Origin: Oscillospiraceae bacterium
GTDB lineage: Bacteria > Bacillota > Clostridia > Oscillospirales > Acutalibacteraceae
NCBI GenBank assembly: GCA_015065545.1
Contig: SVQA01000007.1
Coordinates: 1 to 64,000 of the forward strand
Direction: 5' to 3'
DNA length: 64,000 nucleotides
The position numbers and the translations under genes are program-made. The first letter of the stretch is position 1; each line of letters starts with the position of its first letter. Below the pieces are notes generated by a model. It saw only the letters and a list, made by a program, of their open reading frames with translations. It did not search any database and had not been told where the DNA came from. This document shows positions 18,559 to 28,661 of the stretch, piece by piece.

Positions 18559-19426
18559 CTGTCAATTCCTCTGCAACCATTGTACCTGCACCTTCGTTGG
18601 TGAGGGTTTCGATAAGAAGTGAATGAGGCACTCTGCCGTCCATAATAATAACTCTCTTAACACCGCGTGCGATAGCCTCCAGACAGCATTCAACCTTGGG
18701 AATCATACCGCCTGAGATTGTACCGTCACGGAAGAGTGTAACCGCAGACTTGGTATCTATTGCAGGAATAAGAGTTGAAGGGTCGTCCTTATCACGAAGA
18801 ATACCTGCAATATCGGTCATTGTGATAAGACGCTCTGCTTTAAGCTCGCCTGCAATCTGTGCGGCGGCTGTATCGGCATTGATATTATATACATTACCCT
18901 CGTCATCACAAGCAATTGTGGATACAATTGGAATATAGCCGTTATTAAGTAAATCTGTAATAGGCTGAACATCAACACTTGTAATTTTACCAACAAAGCC
19001 GAGTCTTTCATCTTTCTTAACGGCTTTTATCATTCTGCCGTCAATACCTGATATACCCATAGCTTTACCGCCCATGGTCTCGATGAGATTAACAAGACTC
19101 TTATTAATTTTACCTGCAAGAACCATCTGAACGACGTCGATAGTTTCTTTATCGGTAACACGCAGGCCGTCAAGGAATACAGACTCTTTGCCAAGTTTGT
19201 TGAGAGTTTCTGTAATTTCGGGACCGCCGCCGTGAACAAGAACAACCTTAACACCAACAAGCCAGAGAAGAACCAAATCCTCCATAACCTGAATTTTAAG
19301 TTCTTCGCTTACCATAGCGTTGCCGCCATATTTAACAACAACAACTTTGCCGTTATATTTCTGAATATAAGGAAGTGCCTGTGTAAGAATTTCGGCACGC
19401 TGTGCATTTGTAATTTTAAAATCCAT
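18539..19426 (-). CDS. argB: Acetylglutamate kinase
   Basis: 295 residues. It phosphorylates N-acetylglutamate. It has an N-terminal VVKYGGNAM, the glycine-rich VHGGGPEI, and NADTAAAQIAGEL with MTDIAGIL near the nucleotide site. In ArgJ-dependent pathways this enzyme is usually the arginine-feedback point; an N-terminal helix of the kind found in arginine-sensitive kinases is plausible (residues 1-18), but sensitivity is inference. It lies 23 bases downstream of argJ, with AAAGGA as RBS. Confidence 0.96.
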   Translation of the reverse strand: MDFKITNAQRAEILTQALPYIQKYNGKVVVVKYGGNAMVSEELKIQVMEDLVLLWLVGVKVVLVHGGGPEITETLNKLGKESVFLDGLRVTDKETIDVVQMVLAGKINKSLVNLIETMGGKAMGISGIDGRMIKAVKKDERLGFVGKITSVDVQPITDLLNNGYIPIVSTIACDDEGNVYNINADTAAAQIAGELKAERLITMTDIAGILRDKDDPSTLIPAIDTKSAVTLFRDGTISGGMIPKVECCLEAIARGVKRVIIMDGRVPHSLLIETLTNEGAGTMVAEELTDEYKRN

Positions 19427-19449
19427 AATAAAATCCTTTAATTAAAAAA

Positions 19450-20661
19450 TTATGTACGGTAGTCACCGTTGATTTTAACATAATCATAGGTCAAATCGCA
19501 ACCCCAAGCACAAGAAGAATACTCACCAACACCAAGGTTTACAAGAATCTCTACCTCGTTTTCAAGGAGGATTTCTTTTGCAAGTTCTTCAGAGAAAGGA
19601 ATGCCTGCACCCTTTACGCAAACAGGAATCTCTCCCTTTGCAGATTTAAAGGACACATCAACTGTGTTGGGATTTAAATCCTTAACACCATAGCCAAGAG
19701 CACAAAGCACACGTCCCCAGTTAGCATCTGAGCCAAACATAGCAGCCTTTACAAGAGAGGAACAGATTACGGACTTCGCCGCAAGCTTTGCCTGCTCTTT
19801 GGATACGGCACCCTCTACTTTACACTCAACAAGTTTTGTTGCACCCTCGCCGTCTGCTGCAATATTGCGGCAAAGATAAACTGTGATTGTATTCAGAGCC
19901 TTCATAAATTCATTAAACTCTTCACCTTCAGATGTGATCATCTCGTTTTCTGCCATACCGTTAGCGAGGATTGAAACCATATCGTTTGTGGAGGTATCGC
20001 CGTCAACAGATGTCATATTGAAGGTATCCTGAATGTCGGTAGAAAGGGCTTTCTGAAGCATATCGGGGCTAATTGCACAATCAGTTGTGATAAACACAAG
20101 CATTGTTGCCATATTGGGATGAATCATACCGCTGCCCTTTGCTATACCGCCCATTCTGCATTCCTTGCCACCGATATTGAAGGAAACTGCGATTTCTTTT
20201 TTAACAGTATCGGTAGTCATAATACCTTCTGCGGCAAGGTCGCTGTTATCACCAAGACCTTCTACAAGAGCAGGGATTCCTTCTTTGATGGGTGTAATAT
20301 CAAGGACCTCACCGATAACACCTGTAGAAGCTACTACTACATCCTTTGAAGAAATACCTGTTGCGTCAGCAATAAGAGAACACATCTGCTCTGCGATTTC
20401 TACACCGTTGTAGTTACAGGTATTTGCATTACCCGAGTTACAGATAGCAAGCTGTGCATAGCCGTCTGCAATATTGCTCTTGGTAACAGCAATGGGAGCA
20501 CCTTTTACAAGATTGGTTGTGTAAACTGCGGCTGCTGCTGCACGCTTTTCGCTATAAATAAGAGAAAGATCTCTTTTTGATTTATTCTTACGGATTCCGC
20601 AATGGATGCCGTTTGCCTTAAAGCCTTTTGCGGCACAAACACCGCCACTAATTATATTCAT
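19450..20661 (-). CDS. argJ: Bifunctional glutamate N-acetyltransferase / ornithine acetyltransferase
   Basis: 403 residues. It recycles the acetyl group from acetylornithine to glutamate and so makes the cyclic pathway possible. The self-cleavage motif HPNMATMLVF is present, with Thr186 as new N-terminal nucleophile after cleavage between Ala185 and Thr186; the substrate motif STGVIGE is at 112-118. No argA or argE is seen, consistent with the cyclic route. The ATG overlaps the argC stop by one base (TAATG). Confidence 0.96.
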   Translation of the reverse strand: MNIISGGVCAAKGFKANGIHCGIRKNKSKRDLSLIYSEKRAAAAAVYTTNLVKGAPIAVTKSNIADGYAQLAICNSGNANTCNYNGVEIAEQMCSLIADATGISSKDVVVASTGVIGEVLDITPIKEGIPALVEGLGDNSDLAAEGIMTTDTVKKEIAVSFNIGGKECRMGGIAKGSGMIHPNMATMLVFITTDCAISPDMLQKALSTDIQDTFNMTSVDGDTSTNDMVSILANGMAENEMITSEGEEFNEFMKALNTITVYLCRNIAADGEGATKLVECKVEGAVSKEQAKLAAKSVICSSLVKAAMFGSDANWGRVLCALGYGVKDLNPNTVDVSFKSAKGEIPVCVKGAGIPFSEELAKEILLENEVEILVNLGVGEYSSCAWGCDLTYDYVKINGDYRT

Positions 20662-21605
20662 TACTTCACGTCCTTAATCTGAAGGGATGTTGTCTTATCT
20701 ATTCCGAGGGCAATATTCATACACTCAACTGCCGCACCGGAGGCACCTTTTCCAAGATTATCGTAAACAGCAATAAGCAGAATTCTGTCTTCGTTGCCTA
20801 CTACTGTAATTTTCATATTATCAAAGCCTGACAGAGAGTTAGTGCTGATAAAGCCGCTCTCGTCCATTGAATCTACAAACGTAACCATATTGTCGGTGTA
20901 AAGATTTTTATAAACATCTTTTATAGAATCAATGGTGAAACCGACGTTGAGCTGAGATTTATGGAGAGGTACAGTTACCTGCATACCGCTAAAGAAATCT
21001 GCAACAACAGGGCTGAAGCAAGGTGCGTTCTCAACACCCGTAACACTCATCATCTCGGGAATATGCTTGTGACTCTGTGCAATTCCATACTGACGAGGAG
21101 AAGAAAGCTCTGCATTTCTGTCGTCATTCTCGTAATCTGCAATCATCTGCTTACCGCCACCGCTGTAGCCTGTGAGCGAGAAGCAATTGAGAAGTGTATC
21201 TGATGAAATAACTCCTGCTTTAACAAGAGGATATACAAGTGCAATAAAACCGCTTGCATGACAGCCGGGAACAGCAATTCTTTTTGAACTTCTGATTTTA
21301 TCCTCATATTCCTCTGAAAGCTCAGCAAAGCCGTAAGCCCAGTCGGGATTTGTACGGTGAGCTGTTGAGGTATCGATAACTACTGTATGAGGGTTATCAA
21401 TAAGCGAAACAGCCTCCCGAGCTGCCGCATCAGGCAGGCACAGGAAGGCAATGTCAGCGGTATTGAGCATTTCTTTGCGAGCTTCGGTATCCTTACGAAG
21501 CTCCTCGGGTAATGTGAGAAGCTCCAGGTCTGCTCGGCAAGACAATCTATCGAAAATCTTAAGACCGGTTGTACCGGCTTTTCCGTCTATAAAAACCTTA
21601 GTCAT
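20661..21605 (-). CDS. argC: N-acetyl-gamma-glutamyl-phosphate reductase (short, type 2)
   Basis: 314 residues. It reduces acetylglutamyl phosphate to the semialdehyde with NADPH. It belongs to the shorter type 2 branch rather than the usual form of about 345 residues: an N-terminal FIDGKAGTTGLKI nucleotide loop, VPGCHASGFIALVYPL containing the catalytic cysteine, and a histidine in VPLHKSQL. It overlaps argH by eight bases and argJ by one, so it is made from the same transcript. Nothing looks broken. Confidence 0.94.
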   Translation of the reverse strand: MTKVFIDGKAGTTGLKIFDRLSCRADLELLTLPEELRKDTEARKEMLNTADIAFLCLPDAAAREAVSLIDNPHTVVIDTSTAHRTNPDWAYGFAELSEEYEDKIRSSKRIAVPGCHASGFIALVYPLVKAGVISSDTLLNCFSLTGYSGGGKQMIADYENDDRNAELSSPRQYGIAQSHKHIPEMMSVTGVENAPCFSPVVADFFSGMQVTVPLHKSQLNVGFTIDSIKDVYKNLYTDNMVTFVDSMDESGFISTNSLSGFDNMKITVVGNEDRILLIAVYDNLGKGASGAAVECMNIALGIDKTTSLQIKDVK

Positions 21606-22977
21606 TGTTTAAAAACTCCGAAACATAATCTATCTGTGCATTCACAGATGCAGGGCCTGTTGAACCGGCAGAAATACGCTTGTTTACACAGGTTTCAAGA
21701 GAAATCTCGTTATAAACATCTTCTTCAAAAAGTGTGGAAAGCTCTGCGTATTTCTCAAAAGGCAGGTCATCGAGTACTGTGTTATTGGCTATACAATAAG
21801 CAACAGTTTCACCAACCAGCTTATAAGCACTTCTGAAGGGCATACCCTTCTTAACAAGATAATCTGCAAGGTCGGTTGCGTTGATAAAGCCTTTCTTGGA
21901 GGCTGTGAGCATATTATCCCTGAGAACAGTTGCAGTTGCAATCATGGGAGTGAAAACAGAAAGACAGAGTTTAACTGTATCAACTGCATCAAAAATTGCC
22001 TCTTTGTCCTCCTGCATATCTTTATTGTAAGCAAGAGGAAGACCCTTTAAGGTTGTGAGAAGAGCTACCAAATCACCATAAACACGGCCGCATTTACCAC
22101 GGATAAGCTCTGCCATATCAGGATTCTTCTTCTGAGGCATAATAGATGAACCGGTTGAGTAGCTGTCGTCAAGCTCAATAAACTTAAACTCCCAAGATGA
22201 CCAGAGTACAACCTCTTCGCAGAAACGGCTCAGGTGCATCATAAGCACAGAATAAGCAGAGAGAAGCTCAAGACAGAAATCACGGTCTGATACACCGTCG
22301 ATACTGTTAAGCATAATAGAGTCAAACTGAAGCTTCTCTGCTTCGAAATAACGGTCTGTGTCGTAGGTAGTACCTGCAAGAGCACAACATCCGATAGGAG
22401 AAGAATTCATACGTTTTACGGCATCCTTGATTCTGCCGTAGTCACGGATAAACATCATAGCATAAGCTAAAATATGATGAGCAAAGGTAACAGGCTGTGC
22501 TCGCTGAAGGTGTGTATAGCCGGGCATAATAGCATCAGTGTTTTCCTTTGCTTTATCCCTCAGAGCTTCTATAAGAGAAAGAAGCATTGAGAGTATCTCG
22601 TTATTTTCAGCACGCAGGTACATACGGATATCGAGAGCAACCTGATCATTACGGCTTCTTGCAGTATGCAGACGCTTGCCAGCATCCCCTATACGCTTTG
22701 TAAGCTCAGATTCAACAAACATGTGAATATCCTCGGCATCGTTATCAAAGGTGAGTACACCTGCTTCGATGTCCTCAAGGATAGAGCTAAGACCCTCAAT
22801 AATTTTATTGGAATCTTCCTTTGTGATGATGCCCTTTGAAGAAAGCATAAGAGCATGTGCAATTGAGCCTTCGATATCTTGTTTATACATACGGCAGTCA
22901 AAACGAAGTGATGAATTGAAATCATCTGCTAATTTATCAAGCTGTTTTGCAAATCTGCCTGCCCACATTTTATCCAT
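21598..22977 (-). CDS. argH: Argininosuccinate lyase
   Basis: 459 residues, fumarase/aspartase superfamily. It splits argininosuccinate into arginine and fumarate. It starts MWAGRFAKQLD after three residues; it has the catalytic histidine in GYTHLQRAQP and the flexible catalytic-serine loop GSSIMPQKKNPD. The length is typical. It sits 42 bases after argG in an untranslated gap with no terminator, so both come from the argG promoter. A second promoter was not seen. Confidence 0.96.
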   Translation of the reverse strand: MDKMWAGRFAKQLDKLADDFNSSLRFDCRMYKQDIEGSIAHALMLSSKGIITKEDSNKIIEGLSSILEDIEAGVLTFDNDAEDIHMFVESELTKRIGDAGKRLHTARSRNDQVALDIRMYLRAENNEILSMLLSLIEALRDKAKENTDAIMPGYTHLQRAQPVTFAHHILAYAMMFIRDYGRIKDAVKRMNSSPIGCCALAGTTYDTDRYFEAEKLQFDSIMLNSIDGVSDRDFCLELLSAYSVLMMHLSRFCEEVVLWSSWEFKFIELDDSYSTGSSIMPQKKNPDMAELIRGKCGRVYGDLVALLTTLKGLPLAYNKDMQEDKEAIFDAVDTVKLCLSVFTPMIATATVLRDNMLTASKKGFINATDLADYLVKKGMPFRSAYKLVGETVAYCIANNTVLDDLPFEKYAELSTLFEEDVYNEISLETCVNKRISAGSTGPASVNAQIDYVSEFLNND

Positions 22978-23019
22978 AATGTTACCTGCTTACCTGAATG
23001 TTATAGTTAAATAATTTGA

Positions 23020-24252
23020 TTAGTTAAGACCGTTCTTTTTCTTCATACGAGCGTAAACGGTTGTGGAGAGACCGTAGAGGTTGATAAAGCCTGTAGCCTC
23101 GGACTGATCGTAAACATCGTCCTCGTCGAAGGTTGCAATCTCGGGATCGTAGAGAGAGAAGGGTGACTTAACACCTGCGTTAATCATATTACCCTTGTAG
23201 AGCTTGAGAGTAACATCACCTGTAACTGTCTTCTGTGTCTCTTTAACAAAGGCAAGTATTGCATCTGTGAGAGGTGTAAACCACTGTGCATTGTAAACCA
23301 TCTCGCCAAGCTTCTGAGCAACGAGAGCTTTGTAATGAGCTGTTTCCTTATCAAGACAGATTGTCTCGAGAACATTGTGTGCTTTGTAAAGGATAGCACC
23401 ACCGGGAGTTTCGTATACACCACGGCACTTCATACCAACAAGACGGTTCTCAACGATGTCGAGGAGACCTACACCGTTCTCGCCGCCAAGCTTGTTAAGA
23501 GTAAGGATAAGGTCTGTTGCGTTCATCTCTTTGCCGTCAACAGCTGTTGGAACACCCTGCTCGAAGTGGATTGTTACATAAGTGGGCTTATCGGGAGCCA
23601 TCTCGGGAGAAACACCCATTTCAAGGAAGCCTTCTTTGTTGTAGGTAGGCTCGTTCATGGGGTCTTCAAGGTCGAGACCTTCGTGAGAAAGATGCCAGAT
23701 GTTCTTATCCTTGGAATAGTTAGTTTCACGGTTAATCTTAAGGGGAACGTTGTGTGCCTCTGCGTAATCGATTTCTTCCTCACGGGACTTAATATCCCAC
23801 TCACGCCAAGGAGCGATGATGGGCATATCGGGAGCAAAAGCCTTGATAGCCATTTCGAAACGAACCTGATCGTTGCCCTTACCTGTGCAGCCGTGACAGA
23901 TAGCATCCGCACCCTCTGCTTCTGCAATCTCAACAATACGCTTTGCGATAATGGGACGGGCAAAAGCTGTACCGAGCATGTAGTTCTCGTAAAGAGCACC
24001 AGCCTGTACACAAGGGAATACGTAATCTGTGAGGAACTCTTCTGTGAGGTTCTCAACGTAGCACTTGGAAGCGCCTGTCTTGATAGCCTTCTCTTCCAGA
24101 CCCTCCAGCTCGTCAGCCTGACCTACGTTACCGGAAACAGCAATTATTTCGGGGTTGCCGTAGTTCTCTTTGAGCCAAGGGATGATGATAGATGTATCAA
24201 GACCGCCGGAATATGCAAGAACGATTTTCTTAAATTCTTTGTTTTTATTCAT
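23020..24252 (-). CDS. argG: Argininosuccinate synthase
   Basis: 410 residues from the ATG at 24252, chosen because GGAGG (24265-24261) is eight bases upstream; an in-frame TTG at 24267 would swallow that site. It condenses citrulline and aspartate using ATP. The PP-loop AYSGGLDTS is at the N-terminus; [15 protein letters not shown] and the [10 protein letters not shown] region are typical of the family. It is the first gene of argG-H-C-J-B-D-F and has ArgR-type sites over its promoter. Confidence 0.97.
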   Translation of the reverse strand: MNKNKEFKKIVLAYSGGLDTSIIIPWLKENYGNPEIIAVSGNVGQADELEGLEEKAIKTGASKCYVENLTEEFLTDYVFPCVQAGALYENYMLGTAFARPIIAKRIVEIAEAEGADAICHGCTGKGNDQVRFEMAIKAFAPDMPIIAPWREWDIKSREEEIDYAEAHNVPLKINRETNYSKDKNIWHLSHEGLDLEDPMNEPTYNKEGFLEMGVSPEMAPDKPTYVTIHFEQGVPTAVDGKEMNATDLILTLNKLGGENGVGLLDIVENRLVGMKCRGVYETPGGAILYKAHNVLETICLDKETAHYKALVAQKLGEMVYNAQWFTPLTDAILAFVKETQKTVTGDVTLKLYKGNMINAGVKSPFSLYDPEIATFDEDDVYDQSEATGFINLYGLSTTVYARMKKKNGLN

Positions 24253-24284
24253 AATGAATACCTCCAAATATAATTATGATTTTA

Positions 24285-24325
24285 GAATATGCATAAATAG
24301 TATCATATTCAGAATATTTATGCAA
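24285..24325 (-). promoter_or_regulatory. argG promoter with overlapping ARG-box-like sites
   Basis: On the minus strand TTGCAT (24325-24320), 17 bases and TACTAT (24302-24297) form a plausible promoter. The -35 region is part of TTGCATAAATATTC (24325-24312), close to the ArgR/AhrC box (TGAATAAAAATTCA type), and a second half-site, TTTATGCATATTC, begins at the -10. Repressor binding here would block polymerase. The argR gene is at 43.9 kb. Assignment is by eye. Confidence 0.65.
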
Positions 24326-24372
24326 CACTTTTAAGCATAAAAATGTAATTTTCATTAGTTTGCTGTAATACC

Positions 24373-24396
24373 ACAAAAGAGCCTACGCTCTTTTGT
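24373..24396. terminator. Strong hairpin upstream of the argG promoter
   Basis: ACAAAAGAGC and GCTCTTTTGT form a ten-pair stem with a four-base loop. A T-rich run follows on the plus strand; on the minus strand the T-run is within the stem. It probably backs up the lipoprotein terminator and isolates the argG promoter. No plus-strand gene feeds into it. Confidence 0.5.
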
Positions 24397-24452
24397 TTAT
24401 TTTTACCATATAAAATATAAATCTATACAAATATCGATATAGATAACAAAAC

Positions 24453-24512
24453 AAAAACCTTTCCGATTATATTGCAGAGATAAATAATATCCTGCAACAT
24501 TCGGAAAGGTTT
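24453..24512 (-). terminator. Terminator of the lipoprotein gene
   Basis: On the minus strand AAACCTTTCCGA pairs with TCGGAAAGGTTT (12 pairs), with an inner TTGCAG/CTGCAA helix, followed by TTGTTTTG. It begins about 45 bases after the lipoprotein stop. Confidence 0.8.
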
Positions 24513-24520
24513 AAATGATT

Positions 24521-24552
24521 TATGCATATTTATGCATAGAAATATGCATATT
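24521..24552. promoter_or_regulatory. Distal ARG-box-like palindromes
   Basis: TATGCATATTTATGCATA (24521-24538) is a perfect 18-base palindrome that matches the ARG-box pattern except for a symmetric change at one position in each arm. AATATGCATATT follows at 24541-24552, also a perfect palindrome. They lie directly after the lipoprotein stop and about 200 bases upstream of the argG promoter boxes. The gap 24253-24555 therefore holds these sites, two hairpins and the argG promoter, and no gene. Confidence 0.5.
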
Positions 24553-24555
24553 CAA

Positions 24556-25353
24556 TTATTCTGCAATCTGGGCCGCGTTGGGATCTCCCTCGCCATTCAG
24601 GTAGTAATCGGAATTCATAAACATAAGCTTTGTTCCTTCAATATAATACTCACCTGATTGAGAAATCTCGTTATAGTCGCCATCAACGATAGAATATACT
24701 GTAACATTTCCATTCTCAACTGTATAAGTTGCCTGAGCAACAAAAGTTTCAACGTTACCGTTAAAATTCTCAACAGTCATAATAAGAATACCGTCGTTGG
24801 TAAACTCATAAGCCTCACCTGTCAGCTCGTTAGTCCACAAGCCCACAAGAGCATCGTCTGCTTTAAAGCCTTCTTTAGGCTCTATAAGAAGAGGTTTGTA
24901 ATCGGCTGCTGCCTTAAAGGTAAGATTCTCGTAATCTTTAACCTCGCCATTGTCGTCAAGGACAGGATGAACGATTGTAAGAACACCGTCCTTTATTGTA
25001 TATACAGACTGACCCTTAAACTCACTGCAATCTGTTGCAATGGACTTGTTGCCAAGGCCGTCTTCGCCATAGGCTACCTCAGACTCAAGAAACTGTGCAC
25101 CTCTGACGATACGAACCTTGCTTGTGTCTGTAAAGATGATATAGGGTGCATCCTCGCTGTCTGCCTTCCAAGCACCGAGCATATCGGGATCAGGAATATC
25201 TTTCTTTACAATAACTGTTGTACCATCGCCTTTTGTAACAGAAGGTACTGTTGTTACAGTTTCTGTTGCATCGGAGTTATCTTCATTCTTTGAACAAGCA
25301 CAAAGAGAGAACACCATAAGAGCTGCAAATAAAATTGCCAATAATCTTTTCAT
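24556..25353 (-). CDS. Putative lipoprotein with two related beta-rich repeats
   Basis: 265 residues. A lipoprotein signal (lipobox FSLCAC, acylated cysteine about 20) is followed by an acidic Thr/Ser-rich linker. Two similar units start at about 58 (MLGAWKADSEDAPYIIF) and 168 (LVGLWTNELTGEAYEF); both run Leu-x-Gly-x-Trp, then a Tyr-x-Phe strand, then YTIKDG or YTVENG. The repeats look like small beta sandwiches/barrels seen in clostridial lipoproteins. The function is not known. It is expressed alone, from the strong promoter at 25.4 kb to its own terminator. Confidence 0.75.
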   Translation of the reverse strand: MKRLLAILFAALMVFSLCACSKNEDNSDATETVTTVPSVTKGDGTTVIVKKDIPDPDMLGAWKADSEDAPYIIFTDTSKVRIVRGAQFLESEVAYGEDGLGNKSIATDCSEFKGQSVYTIKDGVLTIVHPVLDDNGEVKDYENLTFKAAADYKPLLIEPKEGFKADDALVGLWTNELTGEAYEFTNDGILIMTVENFNGNVETFVAQATYTVENGNVTVYSIVDGDYNEISQSGEYYIEGTKLMFMNSDYYLNGEGDPNAAQIAE

Positions 25354-25391
25354 AAAAAGAACACCGCCTAATAATATAATTTTACCTGTTT

Positions 25392-25420
25392 ATTATACAA
25401 AACCACGCAGAATATGTCAA
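25392..25420 (-). promoter_or_regulatory. Consensus sigmaA promoter of the lipoprotein gene
   Basis: On the minus strand a perfect TTGACA (25420-25415), a 17-base spacer and a perfect TATAAT (25397-25392): the closest match to consensus in the window. It implies strong, possibly constitutive expression. Confidence 0.88.
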
Positions 25421-25443
25421 CAAAAAGGTATTCTAACCCGCAA

Positions 25444-25472
25444 CAAAAAGCGGCACACTTTCGTATGCCGCT
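25444..25472 (-). terminator. groESL terminator
   Basis: On the minus strand AGCGGCATAC, loop GAAA, GTGTGCCGCT, then TTTTTGTT: a strong intrinsic terminator 22 bases after the groEL stop. Confidence 0.92.
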
Positions 25473-25494
25473 GATTTTAAAATGATATTTATAA

Positions 25495-27117
<1,623 letters not shown>

Positions 27118-27140
27118 TTAAATATACCTCCAAAAATCTC

Positions 27141-27425
27141 TTATTCAACAAGAGCAAGAATATCTGACTGACGAACGATTGTGTATTCCTCGCCATCAAT
27201 CTTTACCTTAGTACCGCAATACTGGGATGTGATAACCTTGTCGCCAACTTTAACGTACATTGTTACCTCTTCGCCGTCAATCTTACCGCCGGGGCCAACT
27301 GCAATAACGTTTGCAAACTGGGGCTTCTCCTGTGCGGCACTGGAAAGCACGATACCGCTGGCAGTAGTTTCTACTGCATCAGAAACTTTGAGAACAACTT
27401 TGTCGAGTAAAGGTTTGATAATCAT
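27141..27425 (-). CDS. groES: Co-chaperonin GroES (10 kDa)
   Basis: 94 residues from the ATG at 27425, which has TAGGAGG eight bases upstream; an in-frame start further upstream would add residues not found in GroES. It caps the GroEL chamber. It has IKPLLDKVVLKV, the mobile loop TASGIVLSSAAQEKPQ and GDKVITSQYCGTKVKIDGEEY. It is the first gene of the heat-shock operon. Confidence 0.97.
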   Translation of the reverse strand: MIIKPLLDKVVLKVSDAVETTASGIVLSSAAQEKPQFANVIAVGPGGKIDGEEVTMYVKVGDKVITSQYCGTKVKIDGEEYTIVRQSDILALVE

Positions 27426-27456
27426 ATATATCCTCCTAACAATATTATACAAACAA

Positions 27457-27483
27457 TTAGCACTCTCTTTGTTTGAGTGCTAA
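27457..27483 (-). promoter_or_regulatory. CIRCE operator (HrcA site)
   Basis: TTAGCACTC, nine bases, GAGTGCTAA: a perfect CIRCE inverted repeat. It lies just downstream of the groES -10 box, covering the transcription start. HrcA would repress here until heat stress; hrcA itself is not in the window. Confidence 0.97.
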
Positions 27484-27487
27484 TAAT

Positions 27488-27516
27488 ATTCTATACCATT
27501 TTCTGTAAAAAATCAA
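27488..27516 (-). promoter_or_regulatory. groES promoter
   Basis: On the minus strand TTGATT (27516-27511), 17 bases, TAGAAT (27493-27488), directly upstream of the CIRCE element, as in other Firmicutes groE operons. Confidence 0.75.
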
Positions 27517-27547
27517 GTGAATTTTGACAGCAGATGTTAATTTTATG

Positions 27548-28609
27548 TTAATACACTGTAACATCTATATTATCCAAAGAAAACTCATCCTTATTTTTCT
27601 CGTTTACATAATTTATGCAGACCTTGGGGTATTCAACTGCAATCTCGTTTACGGGCTTCAAATCCTTGAGAATAATCAGAGCAAGCTCACCTGCATCATA
27701 ACCGAGCTCGGTGTAATCAGGCAGGCAGGTTGCAACTGCACCGTCTTTTAAAAAGGTTGAGGTCGAAGAGAACACAGGAACTTTCTTTTCTTTTGCAGTT
27801 TTAAAGATAGCTTTACGCTCTGAAAGAGTCAACTCATCCTCGCAAAGATAGATAACATCACCATTCTTTGCGGCACTCTCTGCTGTAACCTTCAGCTGAT
27901 TTTCGTTTGATGCGGTGTATGAATTATATTCAAAGCCTAAAGCCTCCGCTTCTGCCTGAGCAAAGGTTGAAACAAGGATAGAGTTTGCATCGGTTGCACA
28001 ATATACTGCTGAAATCTTTTTAGCCTTAGGATACAGGGTCTTTAAAAACTCCATTTGCTCCTTGCAGGGAGTAAAGTCGGAAACACCCGTTATATTTCTT
28101 TCAGGAGTTGCGGGGGAATCAAGTAAGCCTGCTTCAATAGGATCTGCTACAGAACAGAAGACAATCGGGATAGCAGTAGTACTTCTGGACGCTGAAACTG
28201 CGGCTTTTTCGCCAATTGCAAAAATTAGGTCAACATTTTGGGACACGAACTCGTGAGCCTTTGCTCTGCAATCCTCATCATCCTTAGCCTGCGAAAGTAT
28301 TATATTGTGATGAAATCCATTCTGCTCAAAATCTCGATGCTCAAAGGCACTAACGAAACCGTTATATGCATCCTTATCAGCTTCGCTATCGCCGCACATA
28401 ATAACACCGATTGTGTACTTTGCAAGAGCCTCGGGTTCGGTTGCAGGTTGGGATGTGGTATTTATAGCTGTAGTTGACACTTCATCTGCAGTTGAGGTAT
28501 TGCTTGTGCTATCCGAATTCTTTTTCGAACAAGCCGCTGAGGACAGCAACAACAAAACAGAAAGAGAAAGCAATACAGCACCTTTTACATACTTATTAAA
28601 GAATGTCAT
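27548..28609 (-). CDS. ABC transporter substrate-binding lipoprotein (TrpX-like family)
   Basis: 353 residues from the ATG at 28609, chosen for GGAGG seven to eight bases upstream; longer reading adds 49 residues without signal-peptide character. Lipobox LSSAACSKK puts the lipid cysteine at 27. The mature part has the type I binding-protein look of the family with YTIGVIMCGDSEADKDAYNG, IFAIGEKAAVSAS, TAIPIVFCSVADPIEAGL and NITGVSDFTP. Some relatives bind tryptophan or tyrosine; the ligand here is unknown. Usually the next genes encode a permease and an ATPase, but neither is nearby. Confidence 0.85.
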   Translation of the reverse strand: MTFFNKYVKGAVLLSLSVLLLLSSAACSKKNSDSTSNTSTADEVSTTAINTTSQPATEPEALAKYTIGVIMCGDSEADKDAYNGFVSAFEHRDFEQNGFHHNIILSQAKDDEDCRAKAHEFVSQNVDLIFAIGEKAAVSASRSTTAIPIVFCSVADPIEAGLLDSPATPERNITGVSDFTPCKEQMEFLKTLYPKAKKISAVYCATDANSILVSTFAQAEAEALGFEYNSYTASNENQLKVTAESAAKNGDVIYLCEDELTLSERKAIFKTAKEKKVPVFSSTSTFLKDGAVATCLPDYTELGYDAGELALIILKDLKPVNEIAVEYPKVCINYVNEKNKDEFSLDNIDVTVY

Positions 28610-28661
28610 CAATATTCCTCCTAAGTAAAAATCTATGAAAAGGATTATTTGCAAATCACCA

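Noticed and set aside
23335..24273. 312-codon frame antisense to argG
   Set aside because: It is the mirror of a well-conserved gene, is rich in Cys/Leu/Val from reversed codons and has no SD; a shadow of argG.
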